A DNA stretch of 64,000 bases from Hormoscilla sp. GM7CHS1pb (GTDB taxonomy: Bacteria; Cyanobacteriota; Cyanobacteriia; Cyanobacteriales; Desertifilaceae), in NCBI GenBank assembly GCA_014323675.1, contig JACONN010000006.1:868001-932000 (forward strand). Reading direction: 5' to 3'. Shown here one piece after another: positions 17,098-25,255 of the stretch. Position 1 is the stretch's first letter, and each line of letters opens with the position of its first letter. The notes under the pieces were generated by a model. That model had not been told where the DNA came from and did not search any database. It saw only the letters and a program-made list of their open reading frames with translations. A program made the position numbers and the translations under genes.

Positions 17098-18072
17098 GTG
17101 CGATTCGTTCTGACCTAAACCAGCAATACCGACTAAATCGGGGTAAGCGGTGAACAGTCAGGTCTGGTTCCATTAGCCGGACAACTTTGGTACTCATGGA
17201 GGTTCAATTCCTCTCCTCTCTGGCGCGAGAGTGACACCGGTCCTTAGTGCTTCGGAGTGACATCACCGGGGTGCAGAGCAAGGACTTAAATGTAGGACAA
17301 CTGGCAGCCTAAGCCGGTTATGCCGCTAGGAAAGATGCTCATGACTAGAGAAAACGAACTTACGCTTAAACCTCGTTATACTAGACCAGCGGAATAAGGC
17401 TAATACGCTGGCCCAAAAGGGAAATGGTAGTTAGTGTTGACCGTTTTATCTGGTTAACAATGCGTCCACAGAACTCCCGGGGGAGAGTAAGGGTCTAAAA
17501 GCATCATGAAATGATACCAAGGAACGAAGTAACCTCCGATGTGCTGTCCCCCTCGGGACCAGTTAGATGATAAACGCAAGCCGTCGGGGGAGGGATGTCC
17601 TAAGAAGCCAATGCCCAGGGTAATGCTTGGGATAACGCCTATAGTAATGTAGGCGATACTGGGTAACCAGAGCTGACGTAGGACGGATATGGTAAGAAGT
17701 CAAGGGAGAAATTAACCCCATTTTTCCAGTTACTAGGGAGAAATCCCAAAAGTCGGATTTATGGACTAGAAGACCTTAGCCGGGTAAAAACTCGGAGGCC
17801 AACCAAATTTTACGGCTAAAAGTTAGTAAAGAGCAGGTTCAAGGTTTTATCGGGTATATCCTCTGCGAACCTTCCGGAGCTAAGGCATTAAAAACAGTCT
17901 ACTGACAACCATTGGGGGCCAAATCTCACAAGACAAGGCCCAGTAGGAGGTAACTCTGATAGTGCTATCCATGACAAGGACTTACCAACCAGTAGCCGTG
18001 TGCGGTGAAAGTCGCAAGCACGGTTCCGAACGGGAGGATTGGGAAGCGATTCCCAGTTCGACCCCTACCCAT
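17098..18072 (+). ncRNA. ORF-less group II intron
   Basis: The 5' end GTGCGATTCGTTCTGACC has the group II consensus GUGCG. Near the 3' end AGCCGTGTGCGGTGAAAGTC (17994 onward, closing with CGCAAGCACGGTT at 18025) is a canonical domain V with the AGC catalytic triad, and it is followed by a domain VI-like hairpin (GGGAAGCGATTCCC) and the end CTACCCAT. Long structured GC-rich segments with paired motifs fill the 975 bp. No reverse transcriptase or maturase frame is present; the longest open frames are short. It lies antisense to the surrounding transposase and would need a maturase in trans. The 3' end is good to a few bases. Confidence 0.88.
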
Positions 18073-18114
18073 CAAAATTTTCGGCGCGATCGCCCGCTTC
18101 TACTACTTCTCAAA

Positions 18115-18999
18115 TTAACGCCGCAATCTAACCAACCCACAATAGGTGGAAATTCCCGAATTATATTTATCAGGTTTTAAACGAAATCTTTCACCAGCAA
18201 CTCTAAATATTTTCACCAATCGGATCGCGTGTTCGACAAAAACTCTTAAGGATGAAAATTCTTGATTTTCTTCTTTTTGCTCCGCAGTCAACTCTTGTTT
18301 TTTAGGCTTTTTATGGGGTGTTTTAATTTGACTTTCTCCAATATAAGCTTGATCTCCTGCAAATTTCTGTTCTGAATTAAAAATATCTTTCCTTTCTCGC
18401 CATATATTTATATCACTTTTTGGACCTCGTTCTCCAGGTACAACATCAACAATATCTGCACCACCAGGCAACACAATAAATTGATTTTTTAAGGAATGAT
18501 ATTTCTTTTTACCCGAGTAAAACTTTTTCTGCTCTTCATAGTCTTTAGGTCTCGGAATGGCTTGTTCCTCGCTATCTACAATTAACTCATATTCATTCAA
18601 CAGTTGGGATAACTCGTCTTCATTTTCTCCATTATTTTTAACATGTTCTATCAAACTCGGAGGCAAAGCATTACTCAAAATATCTTGCCAATAACTAAAA
18701 TAATTATATGCAGTAGATTCACTGACATGAAAATGGACTCCTAACATTTGAAATGTCAAACATTGTCGTAGATAAATCAAGGTTAAGAGTATTTGATCTT
18801 CCACCAATAATTTAGGTTTCGCTCCGACCCCGGGACGGATCAATAATGTTTTTTTCTCTGACACATTTTCTTGATGGATTTCATTAATTTTTTTGGCGCT
18901 CTGGATAAGTTGTATAAAATTTTCATAATTGATACCGATTAACCGCTTTGATTGTTTTGGATTTGATTCCAAATATGTCCATGTATAACTATAGCTCAT
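18115..18999 (-). CDS. IS5-family (DDE_Tnp_4-type) transposase
   Basis: The 294-residue protein has an N-terminal helix-turn-helix region (LTLIYLRQCLTFQMLGVHFH, VSESTAYNYF) and a DDE domain with ELIVDSEEQAIPRP, FAGDQAYIG and RVFVEHAIRLVKIFRV as the likely acidic triad. The C-terminus ends STYCGLVRLRR; related proteins continue a few residues further, so the tail may be slightly clipped. It lies close to the right inverted end of its element. The intron in the 1.1 kb downstream does not interrupt this frame. Codon usage is strongly A/T-rich compared with neighbouring housekeeping genes, fitting transfer. Confidence 0.85.
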   Translation of the reverse strand: MSYSYTWTYLESNPKQSKRLIGINYENFIQLIQSAKKINEIHQENVSEKKTLLIRPGVGAKPKLLVEDQILLTLIYLRQCLTFQMLGVHFHVSESTAYNYFSYWQDILSNALPPSLIEHVKNNGENEDELSQLLNEYELIVDSEEQAIPRPKDYEEQKKFYSGKKKYHSLKNQFIVLPGGADIVDVVPGERGPKSDINIWRERKDIFNSEQKFAGDQAYIGESQIKTPHKKPKKQELTAEQKEENQEFSSLRVFVEHAIRLVKIFRVAGERFRLKPDKYNSGISTYCGLVRLRR

Positions 19000-19615
19000 A
19001 GCATTTAAATCTCCAAATTTAAGTTCTCAAATCTTATTATAGCATAAATTTCTATTTTCAAGAGGTCTATTGGGTCAAGGATCAGCCACTGGCTAACCCG
19101 CTCACTTGCATCGGAGATGGACATCCCGGAGTCTGGAATTTAATCGACGGCTTTGCTCCTCCAGAGTGCAGACGCGAAGTCCTTGACTGGTATCATCTAA
19201 TGGAAAATTTATATAAAGTGGGTGGCTCTCACCAACGGCTCAAACGAGTTGAGACAGTTCTGTGGCATGGTCTCATAGATGAAGCAAAAGCGTCCTTTGA
19301 TGGTTGGTCAGCTCCACAGGTTAACAACTTCCTAGCTTATCTCGACCAGCATCGCTCTCGTCTACCCAATTACGCAGCTTATCAACAGCTCAAAATTGAT
19401 ATTGGGTCGGGAGCCGTCTCCTCAACGATTAAGCGTATTGGTCGGAGGCTCAAGATTTCTGGGGCTCAATGGAAATCTGAGAATGTCAACCAGGTGTTGA
19501 AGCAACGTTGTGCTTATCTCAACCTTGACCTCAATACTGCTTAAGTCTTTTTACTTACTGCAAAACTGGGATGCTCCCGGAGGCTATGGCCCCGTAGCAG
19601 GTTCTGGTAGTTCCT

Positions 19616-19711
19616 TCGATGTCTCCTGGTGCTGCCGAAACGTGGGAGCGCGGTTGAGCACTACCCACGTTTCGGCAGCGCGCTAAAAGTACAACTCCGG
19701 GGAGACATCGA
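19616..19711. repeat. Two-stem palindrome (GATGTC family)
   Basis: The outer stem TCGATGTCTCC (19616-19626) pairs with GGAGACATCGA (19701-19711). The inner stem GCTGCCGAAACGTGGG pairs perfectly with CCCACGTTTCGGCAGC (19664-19679). The loop AGCGC (19647-19651) is complementary to GCGCT at 19680-19684, just outside the inner stem, so a small pseudoknot is possible. Confidence 0.8.
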
Positions 19712-20017
19712 GGTGAGATTTAATCTTTCGTTGGCTCATACAAGGAAATAAATAAGTTCATGCATATGCTCGTCATTGCGCGTTTAGAGTCGGCAAGATT
19801 CGGAACACTAAGTAGTTGGACAAAATTAATTGCACAAAGTCTGCAAAACTTGTTATACTAGATATAGCTACTCGTACATGTAGCATATTTTCGTCAAACT
19901 AACGGGGAGTCGGTTTTCACGCTCATCTCTTGCACGATTGTTGCCTCTGTCATGTATGACCTTAAATGACTAAATTTACGCTAGAGGAATTGAGAATGAT
20001 TTTAATGCGCGAAATCA

Positions 20018-20180
20018 ATGAAATCTGCAAAATTACTAGATAGAATTTATCGTCAAAGTCGCCATCATCAAGTTCGTCAAAGAGCACATTGTTTATTTTT
20101 GATCGATCAAGGACAGAAAAAAGTTAAAGAACTTATGGAAATTTTTGATGTTAGTCGTAACTCAAGTTGCGACCTATAAA
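20018..20180 (+). pseudogene. IS630-type transposase, N-terminal fragment
   Basis: ATG 20018 reads MKSAKLLDRIYRQSRHHQVR, then QRAHCLFLIDQGQKKVKELM and EIFDVSRN, the helix-turn-helix start of an IS630-like transposase, before breaking at SSCDL and TAA. The rest of the gene is not found next to it; DNA between about 19740 and 20017 contains nothing I recognise. Confidence 0.65.
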
Positions 20181-20946
20181 AATTGGATACAAAAAGCAAT
20201 TATAAAGAGAATCATTTTCAACTCGAATCCCTTAGATGTAACAGCATGAATTGACTTGGGAAACAAATTTGTGATTCGACTAAAACAGGTTTCAACTTGT
20301 TTTCTTGTTACTTTTTGTGGCTCTTCTCAATCTAGTATGCTAGATTGAAGCTAAAATCACCAGGAAAGGAGACTACGCAAGCGAAAATTTTCAAAATTTC
20401 TGAATCCATATCCCTTACGTTTAATTAACTTGAGACGGTTATTTATTCCTTCCACAGTCCCTTGAGTTGTCCCCGATTCAAAATAACCTACAATTTCTCC
20501 GAACCATCGAATAATTGTCTTTACGCTTTCGGGAAAATACTCTCTTGCCTCTAGGATCCAATCTAGGAGTTGTAAGGTAGTATTTTCCGACTTTTCGTCA
20601 CTCTCATATATCGTAGCTGCTCCTTTAGGCATTTTCCCTAATTTGGGCAGTTTTTATTGAATTTCTTTCAGCTGATTTTTTTGTTCTTCTTTAAGGTCTT
20701 TTTCATTTCTTAAAAGCACATATTTACTTTTATTTAACACCGATAACATTTCTTCTTGACTTTTTCTTTATTTTTTGAGCTTTATTTTTGATTTGTTTCC
20801 GACAATTATCGAGTTCTTCATTTACTTGCTTAGTCACGTGAAAACGGTCAGCTATAACTTCAGCATTAGGCATCAATTCTGACACTAAACTTTTATAAGG
20901 TTTCCACATATCTATACTCACTTCTTCAATACAGCTTGTTCACCAG

Positions 20947-21974
20947 TTAGCTGGTACAGTAGCAGCATTTTGTAAACCAGTTCTTAAACGCAGTTGTTCC
21001 AATCAGCATCATCCCCAGTTCAATTAACTGTTCTAACGCCTCCATAGCTCGTGTCGGGAAAAGTCTGACAATTGACTTAATCGTTGACCACAACATCTCA
21101 ATAGGATTGAAGTCTGGTGAGTATGGTGGTAAATACTCTACTCTGGCTCCCGCAGAGGCGATCAGTTCTTCGATGCCTTCCATTTTATGGATATTAAGGT
21201 TATCCATGACCACCACATCCCCGGGATTGAGCTTCTCCACCAGTTCCTTTTCAACAAACTCCTTAAAATCTTTACCTTTCATGGAGCCTTGAATCGCTTT
21301 TTTAGCCACAACTCCTCTCATACTCATTGCTCCGATTAAAGTCATTTTCCTTCCCTTGTAAAACTGTCTTAAACAGAAGGCAATAGGAGCCTTTCTCACT
21401 CTCGTGTCCAGAGACGCCCACCCATGTCGCTGCCGGTCAGGCGAGCGACAGGGTAGGCGAAGAGGACACGACCTGGCCATCTCGCGACTCATCCCTACCC
21501 AGAAAGCTGTCTCGTCAATAAATATCAATTTCTCTTGGGGTAGATCTCGAATCCGATTCCGGTAATCAACTCGCTGCTTTTGACCATCTTCAGTTACCAC
21601 TTTTTCCGACCGATAAGTTGTTTTTTTAGGGTTAGCCCTTCTTTTTTGAGGAACTCACACATCCCCCCAACACTGACATAAATCTCTTGCTTTTCTAAGA
21701 GATGTTCGCGATCCTGCCGCACTGTCCAATCCGGATAATCTTTCACCATCTGCACCATCTGAACAATAAAATCTCGATGAGGTTCTAGCTTTCCCGGACG
21801 ATTTGGACCATGTTTTTTAGGAGTTATATCTTGAGTTTCTCGATGTCGAAAGATATAACTATGAACAGTAGCATGGCATATCATAAACTGGTCTGCGAGT
21901 TGCCGAATTGAGCCAAAGCCCAATTCATAAGCAGTGACGACTTTTCGAAGAAAATCAAGAGAGTAACGGCTCAT
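20947..21974 (-). CDS. IS630-family transposase in two overlapping frames
   Basis: The upstream frame (21974 to 21594) reads MSRYSLDFLRKVVTAYELGF and carries the helix-turn-helix half, ending IGRKKW. The downstream frame (21600 to 20947) is in the -1 frame and carries the DDE half: FIDETAFWVGMSRE, VVMDNLNIHK and LPPYSPDFNPIEMLWSTIK. The overlap contains GGAAAAAGTGG, a possible slippery site, so -1 frameshifting or a mutation are both possible. Between the first and second catalytic motifs about 30 extra residues (PLRLPCRSPDRQRHGWASLD...) come from a palindrome at 21403-21470 that keeps the frame open. Active-site residues are all present. Confidence 0.82.
21403..21470. repeat. Long palindrome inserted in the IS630 coding sequence
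   Basis: CGTGTCC pairs with GGACACG, CGCCCACCC pairs with GGGTAGGCG (one mismatch) and TGTCGCT pairs with AGCGACA. Similar arms occur at 26674-26744 and 38570-38632. It keeps the transposase frame open. Confidence 0.75.
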
Positions 21975-22455
21975 GAGTGAATCCGGTCTGAATCGAGTGT
22001 AGCCCCAGTTGATCACAAAAGCGTTACACCTATTTCCTGAACAAGCTGTACCGTTCAACACCTCAGGATCCCATGATAGCAAGACTTCTCGCAGATATTC
22101 TTGTCGCCGAGACTTCACTATTTCCAGAAGTTTGCTATTCTCAACATCCACCAAAACAGCTAAATAATTACCTTGCCCTTTTACCAATGCAATTTCATCG
22201 ATCCCTAGCTTTTTTAGTTCAGGTAAGGAACCTGAAGATGAGCCCGAAGCCAAGAACGCCATTACCATAGGCAAGGCTCGGCCTCAGCACCGGTAGCCCA
22301 GCAATTCAGTTATTGCTAGCTTAGACAAAATCTTGACAATATTACCTGGCTCCCGCCCGGTAACGCACCGATCGATTGGACCGATCGCATCCGGTAAGCA
22401 TTCAGCCTGATGCGATCGGCTTATTGCTATATGCCGATTGCTAATATCTGAATAT

Positions 22456-23013
22456 TTACTCATGCTTTACCAGTCTGGCCATACCCGCATCGTCAGAATT
22501 TAACGGAGGGAAAGAAGGCAAATCGATCGCGCTGCGGGTTTTGACAGCCAGACGGTAACTCACACTTTGCAATTCTGCATGCAGTTGACGGTTTTCCCGT
22601 TGCAGCATATCCAGTCTTTCTTTCACCGGTTCTATCCTTTCCGCAAACTTCTGGCGATATATATGAGGCAATTCCTGTACTGCCATTTCCAACATACGAC
22701 TACGGTCAGTCAATTCCTGGACTGTATGCCGCAGTTGGTAAATTTCCGCATCCCGAGAGGCAATTTGCTCTTGATAAAATCCTATCTGTAAGGAATTGCC
22801 TCGTAGCTCTCGCAAGAGCTGAATTTGGGCCATATTACCTTCAGATTCTGATTGATTAGGCATAAAACTAGCATTGCCTTTAACCAACCGGAAAAGCTCT
22901 TGAGACAATTGTTGTACCAGCTGGTCGCGCATCTGTAACTCTTCGCGCAAGTGAGTCATTTCTGCTTGTAGCTGTTCGGGATTAACAGTAGTATCGTCGG
23001 TAGTAGTAGGCAC
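22456..23013 (-). CDS. Npun_F5560-type coiled-coil protein
   Basis: The 185-residue protein is almost entirely helical with long heptad-like segments (LQAEMTHLREELQMRDQLVQ, EIYQLRHTVQELTDRSRMLE, ERLDMLQRENRQLHAELQSV). I associate this length, composition and position next to a thioredoxin reductase-like gene with the uncharacterised cyanobacterial Npun_F5560 family. It has no signal peptide or membrane segment and no known catalytic motif. It follows the flavoenzyme gene by 15 bp on the same strand, so the two are probably co-transcribed. Function unknown. Confidence 0.72.
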   Translation of the reverse strand: MPTTTDDTTVNPEQLQAEMTHLREELQMRDQLVQQLSQELFRLVKGNASFMPNQSESEGNMAQIQLLRELRGNSLQIGFYQEQIASRDAEIYQLRHTVQELTDRSRMLEMAVQELPHIYRQKFAERIEPVKERLDMLQRENRQLHAELQSVSYRLAVKTRSAIDLPSFPPLNSDDAGMARLVKHE

Positions 23014-23028
23014 TTTTTTATAGCTCCG

Positions 23029-24033
23029 TTAACTTACTGCCCCATAGTCTTCGATCTTCTCTTCCCAGCGACGTGCCTGTGATGCACGACGGATATCTCG
23101 CCAAATTGCCGTTGCTGCTAATGTACCATCTGCTACAGCAATTGACACCTGATTGATACCTACTTTTAAGTCTCCCAGGGCAAATAAGCGAGGATGGGAA
23201 GTACGACACATATCATAGGTAACCAAGTTATGGCCCTGCCACTCTAGATCCAAACCCTGGAGATATTCATTGTGGTAGTGAGAACCCATCGCCACCAGTC
23301 CCGTTTCCAGTTCAACTGTCGAGCCATCGGCCAGTTCTACCCCGGTCATTTCATGATTATGCCCCAAAAAGCGTTTGATGGGCTGCTCAACTAGGGGATA
23401 GCCATGTTCTGCCAGTTTCTGACGCATTTCCATACCGACTGCAAACAGCCCCTGAGTAAACACGGTGATGTAGGGGGTAAACCAATTCAAGACAAAAGCT
23501 GTATTTATCGCGCTTTCGGAACCAACGAACAACCCGCAATTCTTATCAGACATCTCGTAACCATCACAGATCATGCAGACATGCAGATTGTATCCAGCAT
23601 AGTCATAGACATTCTGCATATCTGGTAGCTGGGGGAGATGATCGATGATGCCACTGGCAGCGATCAGGTATTTAGAGCGAAATACTCGATAAATGCTATC
23701 CTTCTTACCAACCTTAACCTTAACTGCAAAAGTTTCGCCCTCATCGGAGACTTCTTCTACATAACCGCGCAGATAATCACCATTGAGAGAGAGAAAATGT
23801 TTCTCTCCCTGTTGCAGCATGGTACGTCCTGCTGTATCTGGAGGCAAACCCAGGTAATTTCTCAAGTCCTGCATCCAGAAAGAACGCCCCCGCCCTTTTT
23901 CGATCGCCAAACAGTCCAGGCGATATCGCTGTAGGTAAATCGCAGCTGACAGTCCCCCGGCACCACCCCCAACCACGATCGCATCGTATAAATGAGATAA
24001 CCGCTGGTCTAAGTTGTTCTTGGATAGCTTCAT
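23029..24033 (-). CDS. Thioredoxin reductase-like flavoprotein disulfide oxidoreductase
   Basis: The 334-residue protein has an FAD-binding GGGAGGLSA at residues 22-30 and the redox-active motif CMICDG (Cys153, Cys156), the counterpart of CATCDG in thioredoxin reductase. The second dinucleotide region reads CGLFVGSESAINTAFVL, which lacks the clear GxGxxA of an NADPH site. The C-terminal FAD motif is HPRLFALGDL. This pattern resembles the cyanobacterial ferredoxin- or diflavin-linked disulfide reductases that do not use pyridine nucleotide (the Slr0600 type); that sub-assignment is inference. Co-transcribed with the downstream coiled-coil gene. Cytoplasmic. Confidence 0.82.
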   Translation of the reverse strand: MKLSKNNLDQRLSHLYDAIVVGGGAGGLSAAIYLQRYRLDCLAIEKGRGRSFWMQDLRNYLGLPPDTAGRTMLQQGEKHFLSLNGDYLRGYVEEVSDEGETFAVKVKVGKKDSIYRVFRSKYLIAASGIIDHLPQLPDMQNVYDYAGYNLHVCMICDGYEMSDKNCGLFVGSESAINTAFVLNWFTPYITVFTQGLFAVGMEMRQKLAEHGYPLVEQPIKRFLGHNHEMTGVELADGSTVELETGLVAMGSHYHNEYLQGLDLEWQGHNLVTYDMCRTSHPRLFALGDLKVGINQVSIAVADGTLAATAIWRDIRRASQARRWEEKIEDYGAVS

Positions 24034-24110
24034 CGCCTTTTCTTCTATAACTTATGCGTTATATATTTTTTTACTGCTGTTTTCGAGTTGGAAATTTAGA
24101 ATTGGAAATT

Positions 24111-24299
24111 GGTAGTGGGTCACAAGTAGTGATGTTAGCACAAGAAAGCTCAGACGGAGATCGCAATAGTGGCATCCAACGGCAAGTCAAATAACGATAT
24201 TTCAGGCATTTCAGCTCCCAGCCGAAAAATTGAAAATGCCACATCCCCACACCTATTGGGACAGACTAGCCATCACATCACTACATGTTTATCACTACC
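24111..24299. mobile_element. Dispersed repeat B, complete copy (MITE-like, 189 bp)
   Basis: The left end GGTAGTGGGTCACAAGTAGT and the right end, which reads GGTAGTGATAAACATGTAGT on the other strand, agree at 15 of these 20 positions. A perfect 8-bp duplication TGGAAATT flanks the unit (24103-24110, 24300-24307). The interior is related to 10502-10742. There is no coding capacity. Confidence 0.75.
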
Positions 24300-24522
24300 T
24301 GGAAATTTAGAATTCGCCTCCTTCCCTAGATCCGCCTGGGAACTCCCCCGCCTCCTCACCACCGGTGCGGTAGAATAGTTCAAGAAGCGTAAGTTTTGTG
24401 CTTGCAATAATTCTATCAGATTATGCAACACAATCTTTTATAGTAGTTAGCGTCTTATCTTAATATAACTACTAACTACTAACTATTATCCAATTACATG
24501 AGTTGCAAATAAAACCAGAAAT

Positions 24523-24852
24523 TTAGGTCTCAGCAGGTTGTGGCGTCTCTTTGTCCTCCTTCACCTCCTGCTTAATGGTAAGATAGCGAATCACATCCTC
24601 ACTGAGGCGCATAGAACGCTCTAGAAAGGCGATCGCGCTTCCATCGGCCTGGTAATTCATTTGGATATAGACACCCTCTCGTTGTTTTTTAATCTCATAG
24701 GCGAGACGGCGCTTACCCCGGTGCTGGGTTTCCAGGATTTCCGCTCCCATATCACGCAGCAGGGTTTGATACTTCTCGATCGCCCGCTCGGTCAATTCCT
24801 CGCCCAAATCAGGACGCAGGATGTACATTGTTTCGTAAACGTAACGTTTCAT
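24523..24852 (-). CDS. rpsF: 30S ribosomal protein S6
   Basis: The 109-residue protein begins [20 protein letters not shown] and contains [20 protein letters not shown] and [19 protein letters not shown], the conserved blocks of bacterial S6, which binds 16S rRNA together with S18 in the small-subunit platform. The start at ATG 24852 is the only plausible one and the length is normal for cyanobacteria. A short acidic C-terminal tail ([12 protein letters not shown]) is present. No rpsR or other ribosomal gene adjoins it, so it is a single-gene unit here. Confidence 0.96.
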   Translation of the reverse strand: MKRYVYETMYILRPDLGEELTERAIEKYQTLLRDMGAEILETQHRGKRRLAYEIKKQREGVYIQMNYQADGSAIAFLERSMRLSEDVIRYLTIKQEVKEDKETPQPAET

Positions 24853-24945
24853 GGATGGTGGATTCTCCTTCTGGACTAGACGGCTTCTGATCCGGCGGTA
24901 TCCGGTGACTTTTGTTGCAGAAGCAAGGACTTACTATTGTATATT

Positions 24946-25062
24946 AGACCTCTTGCAAAAATAACGAGCGGGCCAAGCATTTGAATACATTTATATATTT
25001 GTCTATAAAATTAGGCACAAATGCTTTGCCGCTACAGAAAAATTGACTTATGCAAGAGGTAT
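24946..25062. mobile_element. MITE related to the IS5-type element
   Basis: The left end AGACCTCTTGCAAAAATAA and the complement of the right end ATACCTCTTGCATAAGTCAA are inverted repeats matching the ends of the IS5-type element at 16958-19068. A 3-bp ATT duplication lies at 24943-24945 and 25063-25065. It is 117 bp with no gene. Confidence 0.8.
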
Positions 25063-25130
25063 ATTATCAAAGCTAGAATATTCTGGCTAAAATCACGCAA
25101 ATATTTTTGCCCGACCCCTTGATGACTACC

Positions 25131-25200
25131 CGGCGTACCCTGGGTAATGCGAGTACGATGTCCCCCCTCTGGGGGGACATCGAGCGACCAGGGGACGCCG
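25131..25200. repeat. Two-stem palindrome (GATGTC family)
   Basis: The outer stem CGGCGTACCCTGG pairs with CCAGGGGACGCCG (one mismatch). The inner stem CGATGTCCCCCC pairs perfectly with GGGGGGACATCG around a TCT loop. Confidence 0.85.
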
Positions 25201-25255
25201 CCACCGGTGATGTTTGGGAAAAATCAAGATTATAGAGTCTTTAGGAATTGAGGTT

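Larger units (their letters stand above)
16958..19068 (-). mobile_element. IS5-family element containing a group II intron
   Basis: The ends AGACATCTCCAAAAATA and, on the other strand, AGACCTCTTGAAAATAG are imperfect inverted repeats, flanked by the 3-bp duplication ATT (16955-16957, 19069-19071). The transposase runs on the minus strand at 18115-18999. The remaining 1.1 kb left of it is mainly the intron at 17098-18072. Confidence 0.85.
16304..19544 (+). pseudogene. ISKra4-family transposase, split by another IS
   Basis: The 5' part (16304 to 16957) reads MKLEELCELNQALKTIARIL, and after two short GC-rich repeat insertions and a stop near 16540 it continues with VKAVSADGGKVRLRTPKGEP and WKDYLTVALH, typical of ISKra4 transposases. 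The 3' part resumes after 19068 with DQPLANPLTCIGDGHPGVWN and continues to DWYHLMENLYKVGG, HRSRLPNYAAY and IGSGAVSSTIKRIGRRLKIS, ending at TAA 19542-19544. Deleting the IS5-type element and one copy of its ATT duplication joins the halves in frame as NEFLI-NWVKD. The N-terminal insertions mean it was probably inactive before that. Confidence 0.85.
16180..19578 (+). mobile_element. ISKra4-type insertion sequence, interrupted
   Basis: The left end GGGAGCATCCCA-CTAATGCA and the right end, whose complement reads GGGAGCATCCCA-GTTTTGCA, are inverted repeats. A perfect 9-bp target duplication GGAGGCTAT flanks the unit at 16171-16179 and 19579-19587. The transposase inside is of ISKra4 type and is split by the IS5-type element at 16958-19068. 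Removing that element leaves about 1.29 kb. Confidence 0.88.
20930..22050 (-). mobile_element. IS630-family insertion sequence
   Basis: The ends carry the inverted repeat TACAGCTTGTTCA (left from 20930, right as its complement ending 22050) with TA duplicated at the boundaries, as expected for IS630/Tc1-mariner elements. The element is 1.12 kb and sits inside an ISL3 transposase. Confidence 0.85.
20357..22274 (-). pseudogene. ISL3-family transposase, split by IS630 and frameshifted
   Basis: The 5' part on the minus strand (about 22230-22052) reads LKKLGIDEIALVKGQGNYLA, NSKLLEIVKSRRQEYLREVL and DPEVLNG. The IS630 element at 20930-22050 follows. The 3' part continues IEEVSIDMWKPYKSLVSELM and EVIADRFHVTKQVNEELDNC down to about 20735, then breaks, with a final piece at 20632-20357 reading TTQGTVEGINNRLKLIKRKG and YGFRNFENFRLR. 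GGCTCTTCTCAATCTAG near 20323 looks like an ISL3 terminus. Removing the IS630 element with one TA rejoins ...LNG-IEEV... in frame. The N-terminus is missing, so it was already broken. Confidence 0.82.

Noticed and set aside
25144-25156. Possible NtcA site GTA...TAC
   Set aside because: GTAATGCGAGTAC has seven bases between half-sites instead of eight and lies inside a palindrome.
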